Part shown: positions 1 through 11,304 of the stretch, piece after piece
Position numbering within the stretch: the first letter of the stretch is position 1
Layout of the letters: every line of letters starts with the position of its first letter
Assembly (NCBI RefSeq): GCF_001056295.1
Contig: NZ_JVMD01000005.1
Coordinates: 62,001 to 126,000, forward strand
Source: Corynebacterium halotolerans
GTDB taxonomy: Bacteria; Actinomycetota; Actinomycetes; Mycobacteriales; Mycobacteriaceae
Direction of reading: 5' to 3'
DNA length: 64,000 nucleotides
The notes under the pieces: generated by a model
The model's database searches: none
What the model saw: only the letters and a program-made list of their open reading frames with translations
Told to the model about the DNA's origin: nothing
Program-made: the position numbers and the translations under genes

Positions 1-1
1 G

Positions 2-142
2 TTCGCCGACTCCGGCGCCGGCGGTGCCCCGATCAACATCTGGGGCATCCTGCTGCCCGGGCTCGCGGCGATTGTCTACCTGGTCGCGGGGCTTTTGCCG
101 TCGGCCGGGGGCGCGGGCGCGGGCAGGTCGCCGCGCCACTGA
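2..142 (+). CDS. C-terminal end of a membrane protein (5' end outside window)
   Basis: An open frame enters from the left edge and stops with TGA at 140-142, giving the last 46 residues of a protein. They contain one hydrophobic stretch (about residues 13-33 of the visible part, INIWGILLPGLAAIVYLVAG) followed by a short Gly/Ala-rich, Arg/His-ending tail. That looks like the last transmembrane helix and cytoplasmic tail of a transporter or other polytopic protein. A perfect terminator hairpin lies 87 bases downstream. The family cannot be named from so short a piece. Confidence 0.6.
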   Translation, partial: FADSGAGGAPINIWGILLPGLAAIVYLVAGLLPSAGGAGAGRSPRH

Positions 143-182
143 CGGGCCCCGCCGACGCGTACGGCCCCGCCGCCGCACACGA

Positions 183-220
183 CCGACGAGCGAAAGACAC
201 GGCCGACGAGCGAAAGACAC
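183..220. repeat. 18-bp tandem direct repeat
   Basis: CCGACGAGCGAAAGACAC occurs twice (183-200 and 203-220), separated by GG. It lies between the stop codon of the first gene and the terminator hairpin. No function is evident. Confidence 0.8.
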
Positions 221-228
221 TTGAAAAA

Positions 229-271
229 CGACACCCCCGTGAGTGCCTTGCGCAAGGCCACGGGGGTGTCG
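229..271. terminator. Bidirectional rho-independent terminator
   Basis: A perfect 13-bp stem (229-241 with 259-271) encloses a loop that is itself a 14-base palindrome (245-258). The stem is preceded by AAAAA (224-228), which reads as a U-run on the minus strand, and followed by a weaker T-rich stretch (TGTTCTT). It can end the gene at the left edge and the minus-strand tRNA-Arg transcript. Confidence 0.8.
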
Positions 272-321
272 TGTTCTTGAGGGGCGCCCGGGCTCCGCAC
301 CCGGACCGCCCCCTTTCGTCG

Positions 322-395
322 CGCCCCGGGCAGGATTCGAACCCGCGACCAGCCGGGTAGAAGCCGGATGCTCTAATCCACTGAGCTACCGAGGC
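322..395 (-). tRNA. tRNA-Arg (anticodon TCT)
   Basis: The minus strand folds as a cloverleaf: acceptor GCCTCGG/CCGGGGC (one G-U pair), D arm with the GCTC box, anticodon stem CCGGC-type with loop CTTCTAC, and T arm with TTCGAAT. The anticodon TCT (plus-strand 359-361) reads AGA. CCA is not encoded. Transcription runs left toward the 229-271 hairpin. Confidence 0.93.
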
Positions 396-495
396 ATGCG
401 AGACGGAATTCTAGCCCGGTGCGCGGGCCCGTCGGCAAGCGGGTCCGCGCCTTTCCGGGGGCGCACCGAACTTCTGCGGGGCGGGGGAGGGGGTC

Positions 496-501
496 TACCC
501 T
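496..501 (+). promoter_or_regulatory. -10 hexamer TACCCT, leaderless start for the CopD-CtaG gene
   Basis: TACCCT lies 7 bases before the ATG at 509 and there is no Shine-Dalgarno sequence. This spacing would put the transcription start on or next to the start codon. Confidence 0.5.
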
Positions 502-508
502 AGGGGGC

Positions 509-2629
509 ATGACTGCGACGATGACCCGACCGACCCACAAGGTCAGGGGATCCCTCGGCTGGTACGTGGTTTTCGCCCTGGTGGCAGGTGCGCTCGCGGG
601 CGCGCTGTCGCTGGCGTTCAACATGGATTCGCGCGCGACGCTGGGCATCCCCGACCCGGGCGTGATCACCACGGTGGGCTTCCCGCTGGCGAAGGCCGGC
701 GGCGAGATGCTCGCGGCGCTGGCGATCGGCTCGTTCATGTTGGCGGCGTTCGGTTCCCGCCCGCGGCCCGACGGCACGATCGACCTCGACGGTTGGGCGG
801 CGGCGCGGACGGGCCGGTGGGCGATCTTCAGCTGGGGCGCCATCGCGTTCCTGCAGATCCCGCTGGTGCTTTCCGACGTTTCGGGTCAGCCGTTGTCGAC
901 CACCATCAGCCCGCAGAACTGGTCCGTCGCGCTCGACCAGGTGAGTGAGGCGCTGGCGTGGCTGTGGGTCGGCATCTTCGCCATGGCCGTGGCCATCGGG
1001 TCGTCGCTGACCACGAAGTGGATCTGGCAGCCGGTGTTCTTCGCGGTGTCGCTGGTGTCGATGATGCCGCTGGCCGTCGTCAGCCACAACGCCACCGGCG
1101 GCAACCACGACTACGGCACGAACTCCTACATCTGGCACCTGACGTTCACGGTGTTCTGGGTCGGCGGGCTGATGGCGCTGATCGGCCATGCGCGCCGCCG
1201 CGGCGAGTTCATGACGGAGGTCGCGTCGCGCTACAGCTTCGTCGCGCTGGTGGCGTTCGTGGCCATGAGCGTGTCGGGCGTCATCAACGCCGCGATCAAC
1301 GTGTCGTGGCAGGACCTGTTCAACAACAACTACGGCATTCTCGTGGTGGTCAAGGCGTTCCTGATCATCATCCTGGGCCTGTTCGGCTACATGCACCGCA
1401 AGGTGACCATCCCGCAGCTGGACAAGGATCCCAACGGCCCGGCGTTCTGGCGCCTGGCCATCGTGGAGGTCGTGGTCATGGCCGTCGCGGTGGGCGTGGC
1501 GGTGGCGCTGGGCCGCACGCCCCCGCCGCCGAATTACTCGGACCAGGCCGGCGGCGAGGGCCTGCCGCCGATCACCCAGATGGAGGTCAAGCTCGGCTAC
1601 CAGCTGGAGATCCCCTTCGGCTGGGAGGCGCTGTTCACGCAGTTCCGCTTCGACATCTTCTTCGGGTCGGCGGCGATCATCGCGGCGTGGATCTACCTGT
1701 ACTGGCTGCGCAAGCTGCACAAGCGCGGCGGCGAGTGGCCCATCGCCAACACCTTCTGGTGGCTGGCGGGCTGCGCGATGCTGCTGTTCACGTCGTCGTC
1801 GGCGCTGGGCGTGTACATGCCGGCGCTGTTCTCGGTGCACATGCTGGCGCACATGCTGTACTCGATGGCCATCCCGGTCATGCTGGCGCTGGGCGGCCCG
1901 GTGACGCTGGCGCTGCGCGCGCTGAAGCCGGCCGGCCGCAAGGGGCTGCCGGGCGTGCGCGAGTGGCTGGTGGCGTTCATCAACAACCCGGTGTCGCGGT
2001 TCCTGACCAACCCGGTGGTGGCCACCGCCCAGTTCGTCGCGGGCTTCTACCTGCTGTACATGACGCCGCTGTACGACTACCTGGCCGACGAGCACGCCGG
2101 CCACCTGTTCATGAACATCCACTTCCTGATCTCCGGCTACATCTTCTACTGGGTGATCATCGGCGTGGATGCCGCGCCGCAGCAGATCTCCCCGGCGGTG
2201 AAGCTGGTGTCGCTGATGGGTTCGCTGCCGTTCCACGCGTGGTTCGGCATCACGCTGATGCAGATGCAGCAGATCCTGGCGGAGGACTACTACCGCAATC
2301 TGGCGCTGCCGTGGGAGGTCGATCTGCTGGCCGACCAGAACGTCGGCGGCGCGGTGGCGTGGGCGCTGGGCGAGGTGCCCATGTTCATCGTCATGACGGC
2401 CCTGTTCGTCCAGTGGCGCCGCAGCGACGAGAAGGACGCGGCGCGCTACGACCGCAACGCCGAGCGCGACCACGATGCCGAGCTGGAGGCGTATAACGCC
2501 ATGTTGGCGGCGCGTTCCAGCCAGAGCATGACCGATGAGGAGCGCGAGTACTACACCGGCACCGTCGACGCCGAGCACGAGGTGCACCTCGGTTCGGCGA
2601 AGGACGCCGGCAAGCAGCACCACAGGTAG
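509..2629 (+). CDS. CopD / CtaG (caa3-type) fusion membrane protein
   Basis: The 706-residue polytopic membrane protein has a copper-resistance CopD-like part in its first half (about residues 180-330, with a His-containing helix segment YIWHLTFTVFW) and a CtaG-like cytochrome oxidase assembly part in its second half (about 390-640, with repeated His/Met residues such as HMLAHMLYSM and HFLISGYIFYW). Fusions of this kind in actinobacteria are taken to handle copper at the membrane and to supply it to cytochrome c oxidase. The last 70 residues are charged and probably cytoplasmic. The ATG at 509 is preferred over an upstream in-frame start because a -10 hexamer sits 7 bases before it. A strong terminator follows. 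The copper substrate is inferred from the families. Confidence 0.88.
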   Translation: MTATMTRPTHKVRGSLGWYVVFALVAGALAGALSLAFNMDSRATLGIPDPGVITTVGFPLAKAGGEMLAALAIGSFMLAAFGSRPRPDGTIDLDGWAAARTGRWAIFSWGAIAFLQIPLVLSDVSGQPLSTTISPQNWSVALDQVSEALAWLWVGIFAMAVAIGSSLTTKWIWQPVFFAVSLVSMMPLAVVSHNATGGNHDYGTNSYIWHLTFTVFWVGGLMALIGHARRRGEFMTEVASRYSFVALVAFVAMSVSGVINAAINVSWQDLFNNNYGILVVVKAFLIIILGLFGYMHRKVTIPQLDKDPNGPAFWRLAIVEVVVMAVAVGVAVALGRTPPPPNYSDQAGGEGLPPITQMEVKLGYQLEIPFGWEALFTQFRFDIFFGSAAIIAAWIYLYWLRKLHKRGGEWPIANTFWWLAGCAMLLFTSSSALGVYMPALFSVHMLAHMLYSMAIPVMLALGGPVTLALRALKPAGRKGLPGVREWLVAFINNPVSRFLTNPVVATAQFVAGFYLLYMTPLYDYLADEHAGHLFMNIHFLISGYIFYWVIIGVDAAPQQISPAVKLVSLMGSLPFHAWFGITLMQMQQILAEDYYRNLALPWEVDLLADQNVGGAVAWALGEVPMFIVMTALFVQWRRSDEKDAARYDRNAERDHDAELEAYNAMLAARSSQSMTDEEREYYTGTVDAEHEVHLGSAKDAGKQHHR

Positions 2630-2646
2630 GGCTTTTCCGGTTCACG

Positions 2647-2683
2647 GGCGCGCGGCGGGTCATCCCCGCCGCGCGCCTTTTTT
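2647..2683 (+). terminator. Rho-independent terminator after the CopD-CtaG gene
   Basis: A 13-bp perfect GC-rich stem (2647-2659 with 2665-2677) is followed directly by TTTTTT (2678-2683). Confidence 0.93.
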
Positions 2684-2685
2684 CG

Positions 2686-2736
2686 GCTTTGCGACGACCG
2701 CCGGGCGGACCTGCGCCCGGGTGCCGTCGTCAAGCC
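2686..2736. repeat. Dispersed GCTTTGCGAC motif in inverted pair around a hairpin
   Basis: An exact GCTTTGCGAC (2686-2695) starts two bases after the terminator U-run. A degenerate inverted copy, GTCGTCAAGC, is at 2727-2736. Between them is the hairpin CCGGGCG/CGCCCGG (2701-2707 with 2714-2720). The same architecture recurs elsewhere in the window. Confidence 0.6.
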
Positions 2737-2750
2737 GGGGAATCCGCGGG

Positions 2751-2787
2751 CTGTGGATGAGCGGCGTAATGCGGGATCCATCCACAG
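2751..2787. promoter_or_regulatory. Inverted pair of DnaA-box-like 9-mers upstream of ssb
   Basis: CTGTGGAT (2751-2758) and ATCCACAG (2780-2787) form a perfect inverted repeat with a 21-base spacer. Read as 9-mers they are TCATCCACA (minus strand) and CCATCCACA (plus strand), one and two mismatches from the DnaA box TTATCCACA. They lie about 110 bases before the ssb start. Confidence 0.35.
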
Positions 2788-2894
2788 GCGGCGGTTGCGG
2801 CGGTGGTGGCCGCCGGCGGGGGACGGAAGGGTCGGTGGCGGAAGACCCGGATCGAGCAGCGCTCCGGGGTCCACGACCAGAAGGGGGACCCGCA

Positions 2895-3539
2895 GTGTCC
2901 GAAATCAGCGTGACCATCGTCGGGAACATCACCAGGAAGCCGGAGATCAAGACCACCAACACGGGGAAGCTGGTGACGCGCCTGCGCGTCGCGTCGACCC
3001 GCAAGCGCTACGTCGATGAGCGGTGGGTCGACGGCGAAAGCGCGTACATCGACGTCGACTGTTGGGGGCATCTGGCGCAGAACGCGGTGAACACGTTCGG
3101 CAAGGGCGACCGAGTCATCGCCGAGGGGCGGCTGCGCACCGACGAGTGGCAGGACGAGCACGGCACGAAGAAGTCCTTCACCAAGGTCGTCGCCGATTCG
3201 GTCGGCCCGGAGCTGCGTTTCGCCACCGCCGTGATCCAACGGACCAAGACCGCCGGCGGGCGCGTGGCCGAAAGCGAGCGCCGGGCGCGGGAGGCAGCGG
3301 AGCTGGGCGCGGGCGGGAACGGAGTCGGAGGGACCGGAGGCGTCGGGGATGGCGGGGCCGCGAACGGAGCGGGCGGAAACGGCGGGGGCGTTGCGGCGGA
3401 CGGCGGACCGAATGGTGCGCAGGACGGCGGGCACGATGGCGGGCACGGGGCGGGGGAGGCGCCCGGCGACGAGGCCCATGCGTTCTTCCCCGACGAGGCC
3501 CGCGCCCCGGAGCTCGGCGAGGCGGCGATGGCGTCGTAG
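2895..3539 (+). CDS. Single-stranded DNA-binding protein (SSB paralogue)
   Basis: The protein has 214 residues. Residues 1-110 form an SSB-type OB fold, beginning SEISVTIVGNITRKPEIKTT, with the expected strands and an aromatic-containing DNA-binding face (YIDVDCWGHLAQN). It would coat single-stranded DNA during replication or repair. The rest is a Gly/Ala-rich, low-complexity tail ending in AAMAS, without the acidic DDD-x-PF tip that SSBs use to recruit partner proteins. It is therefore more likely the second, SsbB-like paralogue than the essential SSB. The GTG start is 7 bases after AAGGGGGA. Downstream is the ettA promoter region. Confidence 0.85.
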   Translation: MSEISVTIVGNITRKPEIKTTNTGKLVTRLRVASTRKRYVDERWVDGESAYIDVDCWGHLAQNAVNTFGKGDRVIAEGRLRTDEWQDEHGTKKSFTKVVADSVGPELRFATAVIQRTKTAGGRVAESERRAREAAELGAGGNGVGGTGGVGDGGAANGAGGNGGGVAADGGPNGAQDGGHDGGHGAGEAPGDEAHAFFPDEARAPELGEAAMAS

Positions 3540-3612
3540 GTTCGCGGCCGCCGGGCGGGGAAGTTGCCGGGCGTACCGGTAAGGTGAGGGCGAATGTGCG
3601 CGGGCGGTGACC

Positions 3613-3622
3613 GTCGCCAAGC
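3613..3622 (-). repeat. Degenerate copy of the dispersed motif (GTCGCCAAGC)
   Basis: One mismatch from GTCGCAAAGC, in the ssb-ettA gap. Confidence 0.4.
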
Positions 3623-3718
3623 GAAACCGGGGTCGGCGCGACGCGGAACCCGGGGGCCGGCGGGCGGTTCCCCGCGCACCTGAAGCGAAACCACCTACCT
3701 CCGAAGGAGAGCGCAGCA

Positions 3719-5389
<1,671 letters not shown>

Positions 5390-5408
5390 TCCCAGGAGAG
5401 GTGACGGC

Positions 5409-5912
5409 ATGCCCGATACGAATGCGTTTCTGACCACCATCCCCGTGCGCTGGTCCGACTTCGACCAGTACGGGCACGTCAACAACCTGGCGTACCTCGA
5501 GTACGGGCAGGAGGCCCGGGTCGCCTTCGCGCGCGCGAGCGTCGAGGGCGGCGGCGGGAAGCTGGGCACCGTGGTGCGCCACGCGGAGATCGACTACCTC
5601 CGCGCCCTGCTGCCCGACACCCGCGAGGTGCTCGTGGAAACCGAGATCATCGCCATCGGCAACACGTCCTACACGATCCGCCAGACGATCAAGGACCAGC
5701 ACGGCCACATCGCGGCGGTGCTGACCACCGTCATGGTGCTGTTCGACCTCGAGGAGTCCCGCGCCCGCGAGCTGACGCCGTCGGTGCGCCGGGTGCTGGG
5801 ACGTTTCGCCTCGCCCGAGCTGACCGCCGGCAACGGCGGAGGCAGCGGCGACGGCGGTAGCGGCGGTGGCGGCGGCGCGGACGATGCCGCCGCCGGTGAC
5901 CGCGATGAATGA
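5409..5912 (+). CDS. Acyl-CoA thioesterase, hotdog fold (4HBT family)
   Basis: The first 140 of 167 residues match the YbgC/FadM-type hotdog thioesterases. The motif RWSDFDQYGHVNN (residues 14-26) supplies the catalytic Asp region, and the later strand HAEIDYLRALLPDTREV is typical. It should hydrolyse acyl-CoA thioesters; chain length cannot be told. The last 27 residues are an unusual Gly/Ser/Asp-rich tail. AGGAGAGG lies 7 bases before the ATG. The 3' end overlaps the next gene by 8 bases, so the two are translationally linked. Confidence 0.87.
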   Translation: MPDTNAFLTTIPVRWSDFDQYGHVNNLAYLEYGQEARVAFARASVEGGGGKLGTVVRHAEIDYLRALLPDTREVLVETEIIAIGNTSYTIRQTIKDQHGHIAAVLTTVMVLFDLEESRARELTPSVRRVLGRFASPELTAGNGGGSGDGGSGGGGGADDAAAGDRDE

Positions 5913-6759
5913 TGGCGGCGCGGGTGCCGGGGCAGGCGGGGAAACCCTCGTCGTCCACGACGCCGCCGCGCTGACCAACCTCGGGGTCCTCGCCCGCAAG
6001 GCCGAGGCGATGGACCCGGAGGCGCTGGTGCGCATCCGCTCCGTCGCGCCCGGCTCTCCGGATGATCCGGTTGCCGCGTCCCGGCCCGCCGGCATCGCCC
6101 GGGTGTGGGCGACGACGCCCTTCGGCCCGGTGGCCTGCCGCACCATGGCGATCGGCCCCGGCCGCGACGACATGATCGTCCGCGCCGACGCCGTCTCCGC
6201 CGCCACCGGCGACGCCCGGTCGGTGCCCCAGCTCGACGCCGCCGTCCCGATGACCCTGGACTGCGGTGCCGCCGCCGACGCCTCCTGGCCGGGCCGCCTG
6301 CCGGTCGACGGCGGTTGGACCGTCCTCGACGCCGTGCCCGCCGCCGTCTTCCGTGATTTGGAGGCACGGGCCAGGGGAGTGGCGAAGGAAGAATCCGGCC
6401 CGTTGGGCTTGCCGACGTCGCTGCTCGACCAGAAGGTCCTCACCGTGCGGAGCAGCGCGGGCGGTGCCGGCGGTGATGGAGCGGACGATGAACGCGCCGC
6501 CGATTCCCGCTCAGCCGAAACACCTTCGGCAGAAGATGCCGCCGCGGAAACATCCGCCAAGGAATCACCCGCCACGGAAACGCCCACCGCGGAGATCTCG
6601 ATGCGCGAGGTCTTCGCCCTGTGCGCGATGGGCTTCATCCCCGGCGAACCCGCCGCGGACGAGCCGGTGCGGGTGTCGGTGAAGGGGCGCTGGCGGCGCC
6701 TCGACGGGCGCTTCGGCAGCGTCTACGCCTCCGAGGGCTTCGGGGTGTTGCCGCTGTAG
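5905..6759 (+). CDS. Hypothetical protein overlapping the thioesterase gene
   Basis: A soluble protein of 284 residues that I do not recognise. Its first 145 residues look like a folded domain (LVVHDAAALTNLGVLARKAE, then WATTPFGPVACRTM). About 185-230 is a repetitive Ala/Glu/Ser/Pro linker with several near-copies of ETPTAE. A C-terminal block (ISMREVFALCAMGFIPGEP ... WRRLDGRFGSVYASEGFG) is again ordered. The start chosen is the ATG at 5905, overlapping the thioesterase stop by 8 bases; an ATG at 5884 is the alternative. Coupled translation suggests a shared process with the thioesterase, but nothing in the sequence shows which one. Confidence 0.7.
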   Translation: MNDGGAGAGAGGETLVVHDAAALTNLGVLARKAEAMDPEALVRIRSVAPGSPDDPVAASRPAGIARVWATTPFGPVACRTMAIGPGRDDMIVRADAVSAATGDARSVPQLDAAVPMTLDCGAAADASWPGRLPVDGGWTVLDAVPAAVFRDLEARARGVAKEESGPLGLPTSLLDQKVLTVRSSAGGAGGDGADDERAADSRSAETPSAEDAAAETSAKESPATETPTAEISMREVFALCAMGFIPGEPAADEPVRVSVKGRWRRLDGRFGSVYASEGFGVLPL

Positions 6760-6792
6760 CGGCACCCCGGCCACCGTGGCCCGCCCGGGAAA

Positions 6793-7224
6793 TCAGGCGG
6801 GCGTGTTGATGAGCATGTCCGCCACCCGCACCATGTGCTCCCACATGGCGTCCCGGTGGGGCTTGGGCAGCTCCTCGTCGGAGACCTCGGCCAGTGCCTC
6901 GGACATCAGCTCCAGCCACCGGTCGCGCGCCGCCATGTCCACCACGAACGGGTGATGGCGCATCCGCAGCCGCGGATGGCCCCGCTCCACGTTGTACGTG
7001 GCCGGGCCGCCCCAGTACTGCTCCAGGAACATCCGCAGGCGCCGCTCGGCGCCCTCCCAATCATCCGCCGGGTACATCGGCCCGAGGATGTCGTCCTCGC
7101 GCACGCGCACGTAGAAGCCGTGCACGATCTTCGCGAACGTCTCCTCGCCGACCTCGCGGTAGAAATCGCTGAACTGCGGCTGTCCGCCGCCGGGGGCTGC
7201 ATGAGGGGTCTGGCCGTTGGTCAT
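6793..7224 (-). CDS. glbO: Group II truncated haemoglobin (trHbO type)
   Basis: The 143-residue single-domain protein matches truncated globins of the O type common in mycobacteria and corynebacteria: FSDFYREVGEETFAKIVHGFY at the N-terminus, WGGPATYN in the middle, and RMRHHPFVVD around the proximal His. It binds haem and O2. Proposed roles are oxygen handling near the respiratory chain or peroxide/NO chemistry; none can be assigned from sequence. It lies 57 bases downstream of pepN on the same strand but has its own -10 hexamer 6 bases before the ATG, so it is probably expressed separately as a leaderless message. Confidence 0.93.
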   Translation of the reverse strand: MTNGQTPHAAPGGGQPQFSDFYREVGEETFAKIVHGFYVRVREDDILGPMYPADDWEGAERRLRMFLEQYWGGPATYNVERGHPRLRMRHHPFVVDMAARDRWLELMSEALAEVSDEELPKPHRDAMWEHMVRVADMLINTPA

Positions 7225-7230
7225 GCCCCC

Positions 7231-7236
7231 AGGCTA
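7231..7236 (-). promoter_or_regulatory. -10 hexamer TAGCCT, leaderless start for glbO
   Basis: TAGCCT on the minus strand ends 6 bases before the glbO ATG (7224). No Shine-Dalgarno sequence is present. Confidence 0.5.
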
Positions 7237-7281
7237 CCCAGGCCCCCGCACGCCGCGGGGCCCCGGGCACCGGCGCGCGCC

Positions 7282-10038
<2,757 letters not shown>

Positions 10039-10045
10039 GGGATTC

Positions 10046-10051
10046 AGGGTA
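10046..10051 (-). promoter_or_regulatory. -10 hexamer TACCCT, leaderless start for pepN
   Basis: On the minus strand TACCCT ends 7 bases before the pepN ATG (10038). Confidence 0.5.
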
Positions 10052-10098
10052 ACTGCGGCCGCGGATCGGGTGGCGTGGCGCGATCGCGGGCCGCGGGC

Positions 10099-10104
10099 CA
10101 TGAT
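10099..10104 (+). promoter_or_regulatory. -10-like hexamer CATGAT, leaderless start for the first SUKH gene
   Basis: CATGAT ends 7 bases before the ATG at 10112. No Shine-Dalgarno sequence is present. Confidence 0.4.
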
Positions 10105-10111
10105 CGGTTGC

Positions 10112-10645
10112 ATGACCGAAAGCAACGCCAACGCACAAGACCCCGTCGCCCGCGTCAACGCCGCGTGGGACCGCATCGAGGGGCTGCTCCCCGAGGACGC
10201 GTTCGGGCCGGCCGCCTCCCACGAGGACCTCGACGACCTGGAGAAGCAGTTGGGCGTGACCCTGCCCGACGACGTCCGCGCCTCGTGGTCGCGCCATGGC
10301 TCGATGGAGGGGCCGCCGTGGGACGGAGGCTGGATCCAGCCGCCCGCGAAGATCATCTCCGACTGGCGGATGTGGACCGAAACCGAGGCCGACGGCGGCT
10401 TCGAGGGCTTCGTCGAAGATGCGGAGGACAACGCCGACTCCGAGGGCAAGTGGTTCCACGAGGCGTGGATCCCCCTCGTCCACGACCACGGCGGCAACCA
10501 CATCTGCCTGGACACCCGCACCGGCCGGTACGTCGACATGGACCACGAGTACGGCTCGTCGTTCCTGCGCTACACCGATTGGGCGGGCTACCTCGAGCAC
10601 ACCGCCGGGATGCTGGAGACGAAGGGCCGCCCGTCGGAGCATTGA
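10112..10645 (+). CDS. SMI1/KNR4 (SUKH-superfamily) protein, copy 1
   Basis: This is a soluble 177-residue protein. The segment LEKQLGVTLPDDVRASWSRH followed by WIQP and, later, WIPLVHDHGGNHICLDTRTG and VDMDHEYG is the usual SMI1/KNR4 pattern. In bacteria this fold occurs in immunity proteins of polymorphic-toxin systems and in stand-alone proteins of unknown role. A related protein follows 63 bases downstream. No toxin, WXG or Rhs gene is nearby, so an immunity role is not supported by context. Confidence 0.8.
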   Translation: MTESNANAQDPVARVNAAWDRIEGLLPEDAFGPAASHEDLDDLEKQLGVTLPDDVRASWSRHGSMEGPPWDGGWIQPPAKIISDWRMWTETEADGGFEGFVEDAEDNADSEGKWFHEAWIPLVHDHGGNHICLDTRTGRYVDMDHEYGSSFLRYTDWAGYLEHTAGMLETKGRPSEH

Positions 10646-10708
10646 GCGGGGGTGGGCGCAGGGGATGATCGTCCGGCGCGGGTCCGTTGCAGTGGGTTCA
10701 ATGTCCGC

Positions 10709-11203
10709 ATGACCATCGAACAGTCTTGGGAGACCATCGTCTCCGTCGTCCCCGCCAACCCGCCCGCCACCGACGAGGACCTCGCCCACGTCGCCGAGGT
10801 CATCGGGGCACCGCTTCCCGACGACATCGTCGCCTCGCTGAAAATCCACGACGGCATCGATGTCGAGACGGTCAACGACGCCATGCGCGAGGGGAAGGAA
10901 TTGCCTTTCGGCGGCTGGATCATGTCGTGCAGGGATATCGCCACGGACTGGGCCGGGTGGAAGGGCGTGTACGACGCCGAGAACGACGAGTGGAACGACC
11001 GGTGGTGGACGCCGAACCTCGTGCCGCTGGTGTCGGACGGAGGGGGAAATTCCGTGTGCGTCGACCTCACGACCGGCCAACTGATGAACATGGACCACGA
11101 GTTGGGGCCCTTGGAGTACGAATTCAAGACGTGGGCGGAATACCTGGCGGCCGTCGCCGCGAACGCCGAATCCGGCGCCGAGGTTGCCGTCTACTGGACG
11201 TAG
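10709..11203 (+). CDS. SMI1/KNR4 (SUKH-superfamily) protein, copy 2
   Basis: The 164-residue paralogue of the preceding protein shares the core pattern IGAPLPDDIVASLKIHDG, then GGWIMSC, and NLVPLVSDGGGNSVCVDLTTG with MNMDHELG. The two copies differ at many positions, so the duplication is not recent. There is no clear Shine-Dalgarno sequence; TTCAAT (10697-10702) is 6 bases before the ATG, compatible with another leaderless start, or the gene may be read through from copy 1. The dispersed 10-mer follows the stop codon. Confidence 0.78.
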   Translation: MTIEQSWETIVSVVPANPPATDEDLAHVAEVIGAPLPDDIVASLKIHDGIDVETVNDAMREGKELPFGGWIMSCRDIATDWAGWKGVYDAENDEWNDRWWTPNLVPLVSDGGGNSVCVDLTTGQLMNMDHELGPLEYEFKTWAEYLAAVAANAESGAEVAVYWT

Positions 11204-11219
11204 GGCGCGCCGGCCGACC

Positions 11220-11229
11220 GTCGCAAAGC
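11220..11229 (-). repeat. Dispersed motif GTCGCAAAGC
   Basis: Exact copy 16 bases after the second SUKH stop codon. Confidence 0.7.
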
Positions 11230-11256
11230 CGGATCCGTTGGCCGATGCACGGGAAA

Positions 11257-11287
11257 CGAAGCTGATCTAACCTGGCGGTCAGCTTCG
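11257..11287. promoter_or_regulatory. Inverted repeat flanking the -10 of the DsbA-like gene
   Basis: CGAAGCTGA (11257-11265) and TCAGCTTCG (11279-11287) are a perfect 9-bp inverted repeat with a 13-base spacer. The -10-like TAACCT (11268-11273) lies in the spacer. It could be a repressor operator or, if transcribed from further upstream, a leader hairpin. Confidence 0.45.
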
Positions 11288-11304
11288 ACGAAAGGGTTCC
11301 CATC

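Noticed and set aside
500..2623. Long open frame on the minus strand opposite the CopD-CtaG gene
   Set aside because: It is rich in His, Arg and Gln runs typical of the antisense of high-GC codons, and the plus-strand frame matches known families over its whole length. Similar antisense frames opposite ettA, narG, valS and rne were rejected for the same reason.
10112..11203. A toxin-immunity locus at the two SUKH genes
   Set aside because: No toxin, secretion or Rhs/WXG gene lies in the surrounding kilobases; kept only as a weak hypothesis.
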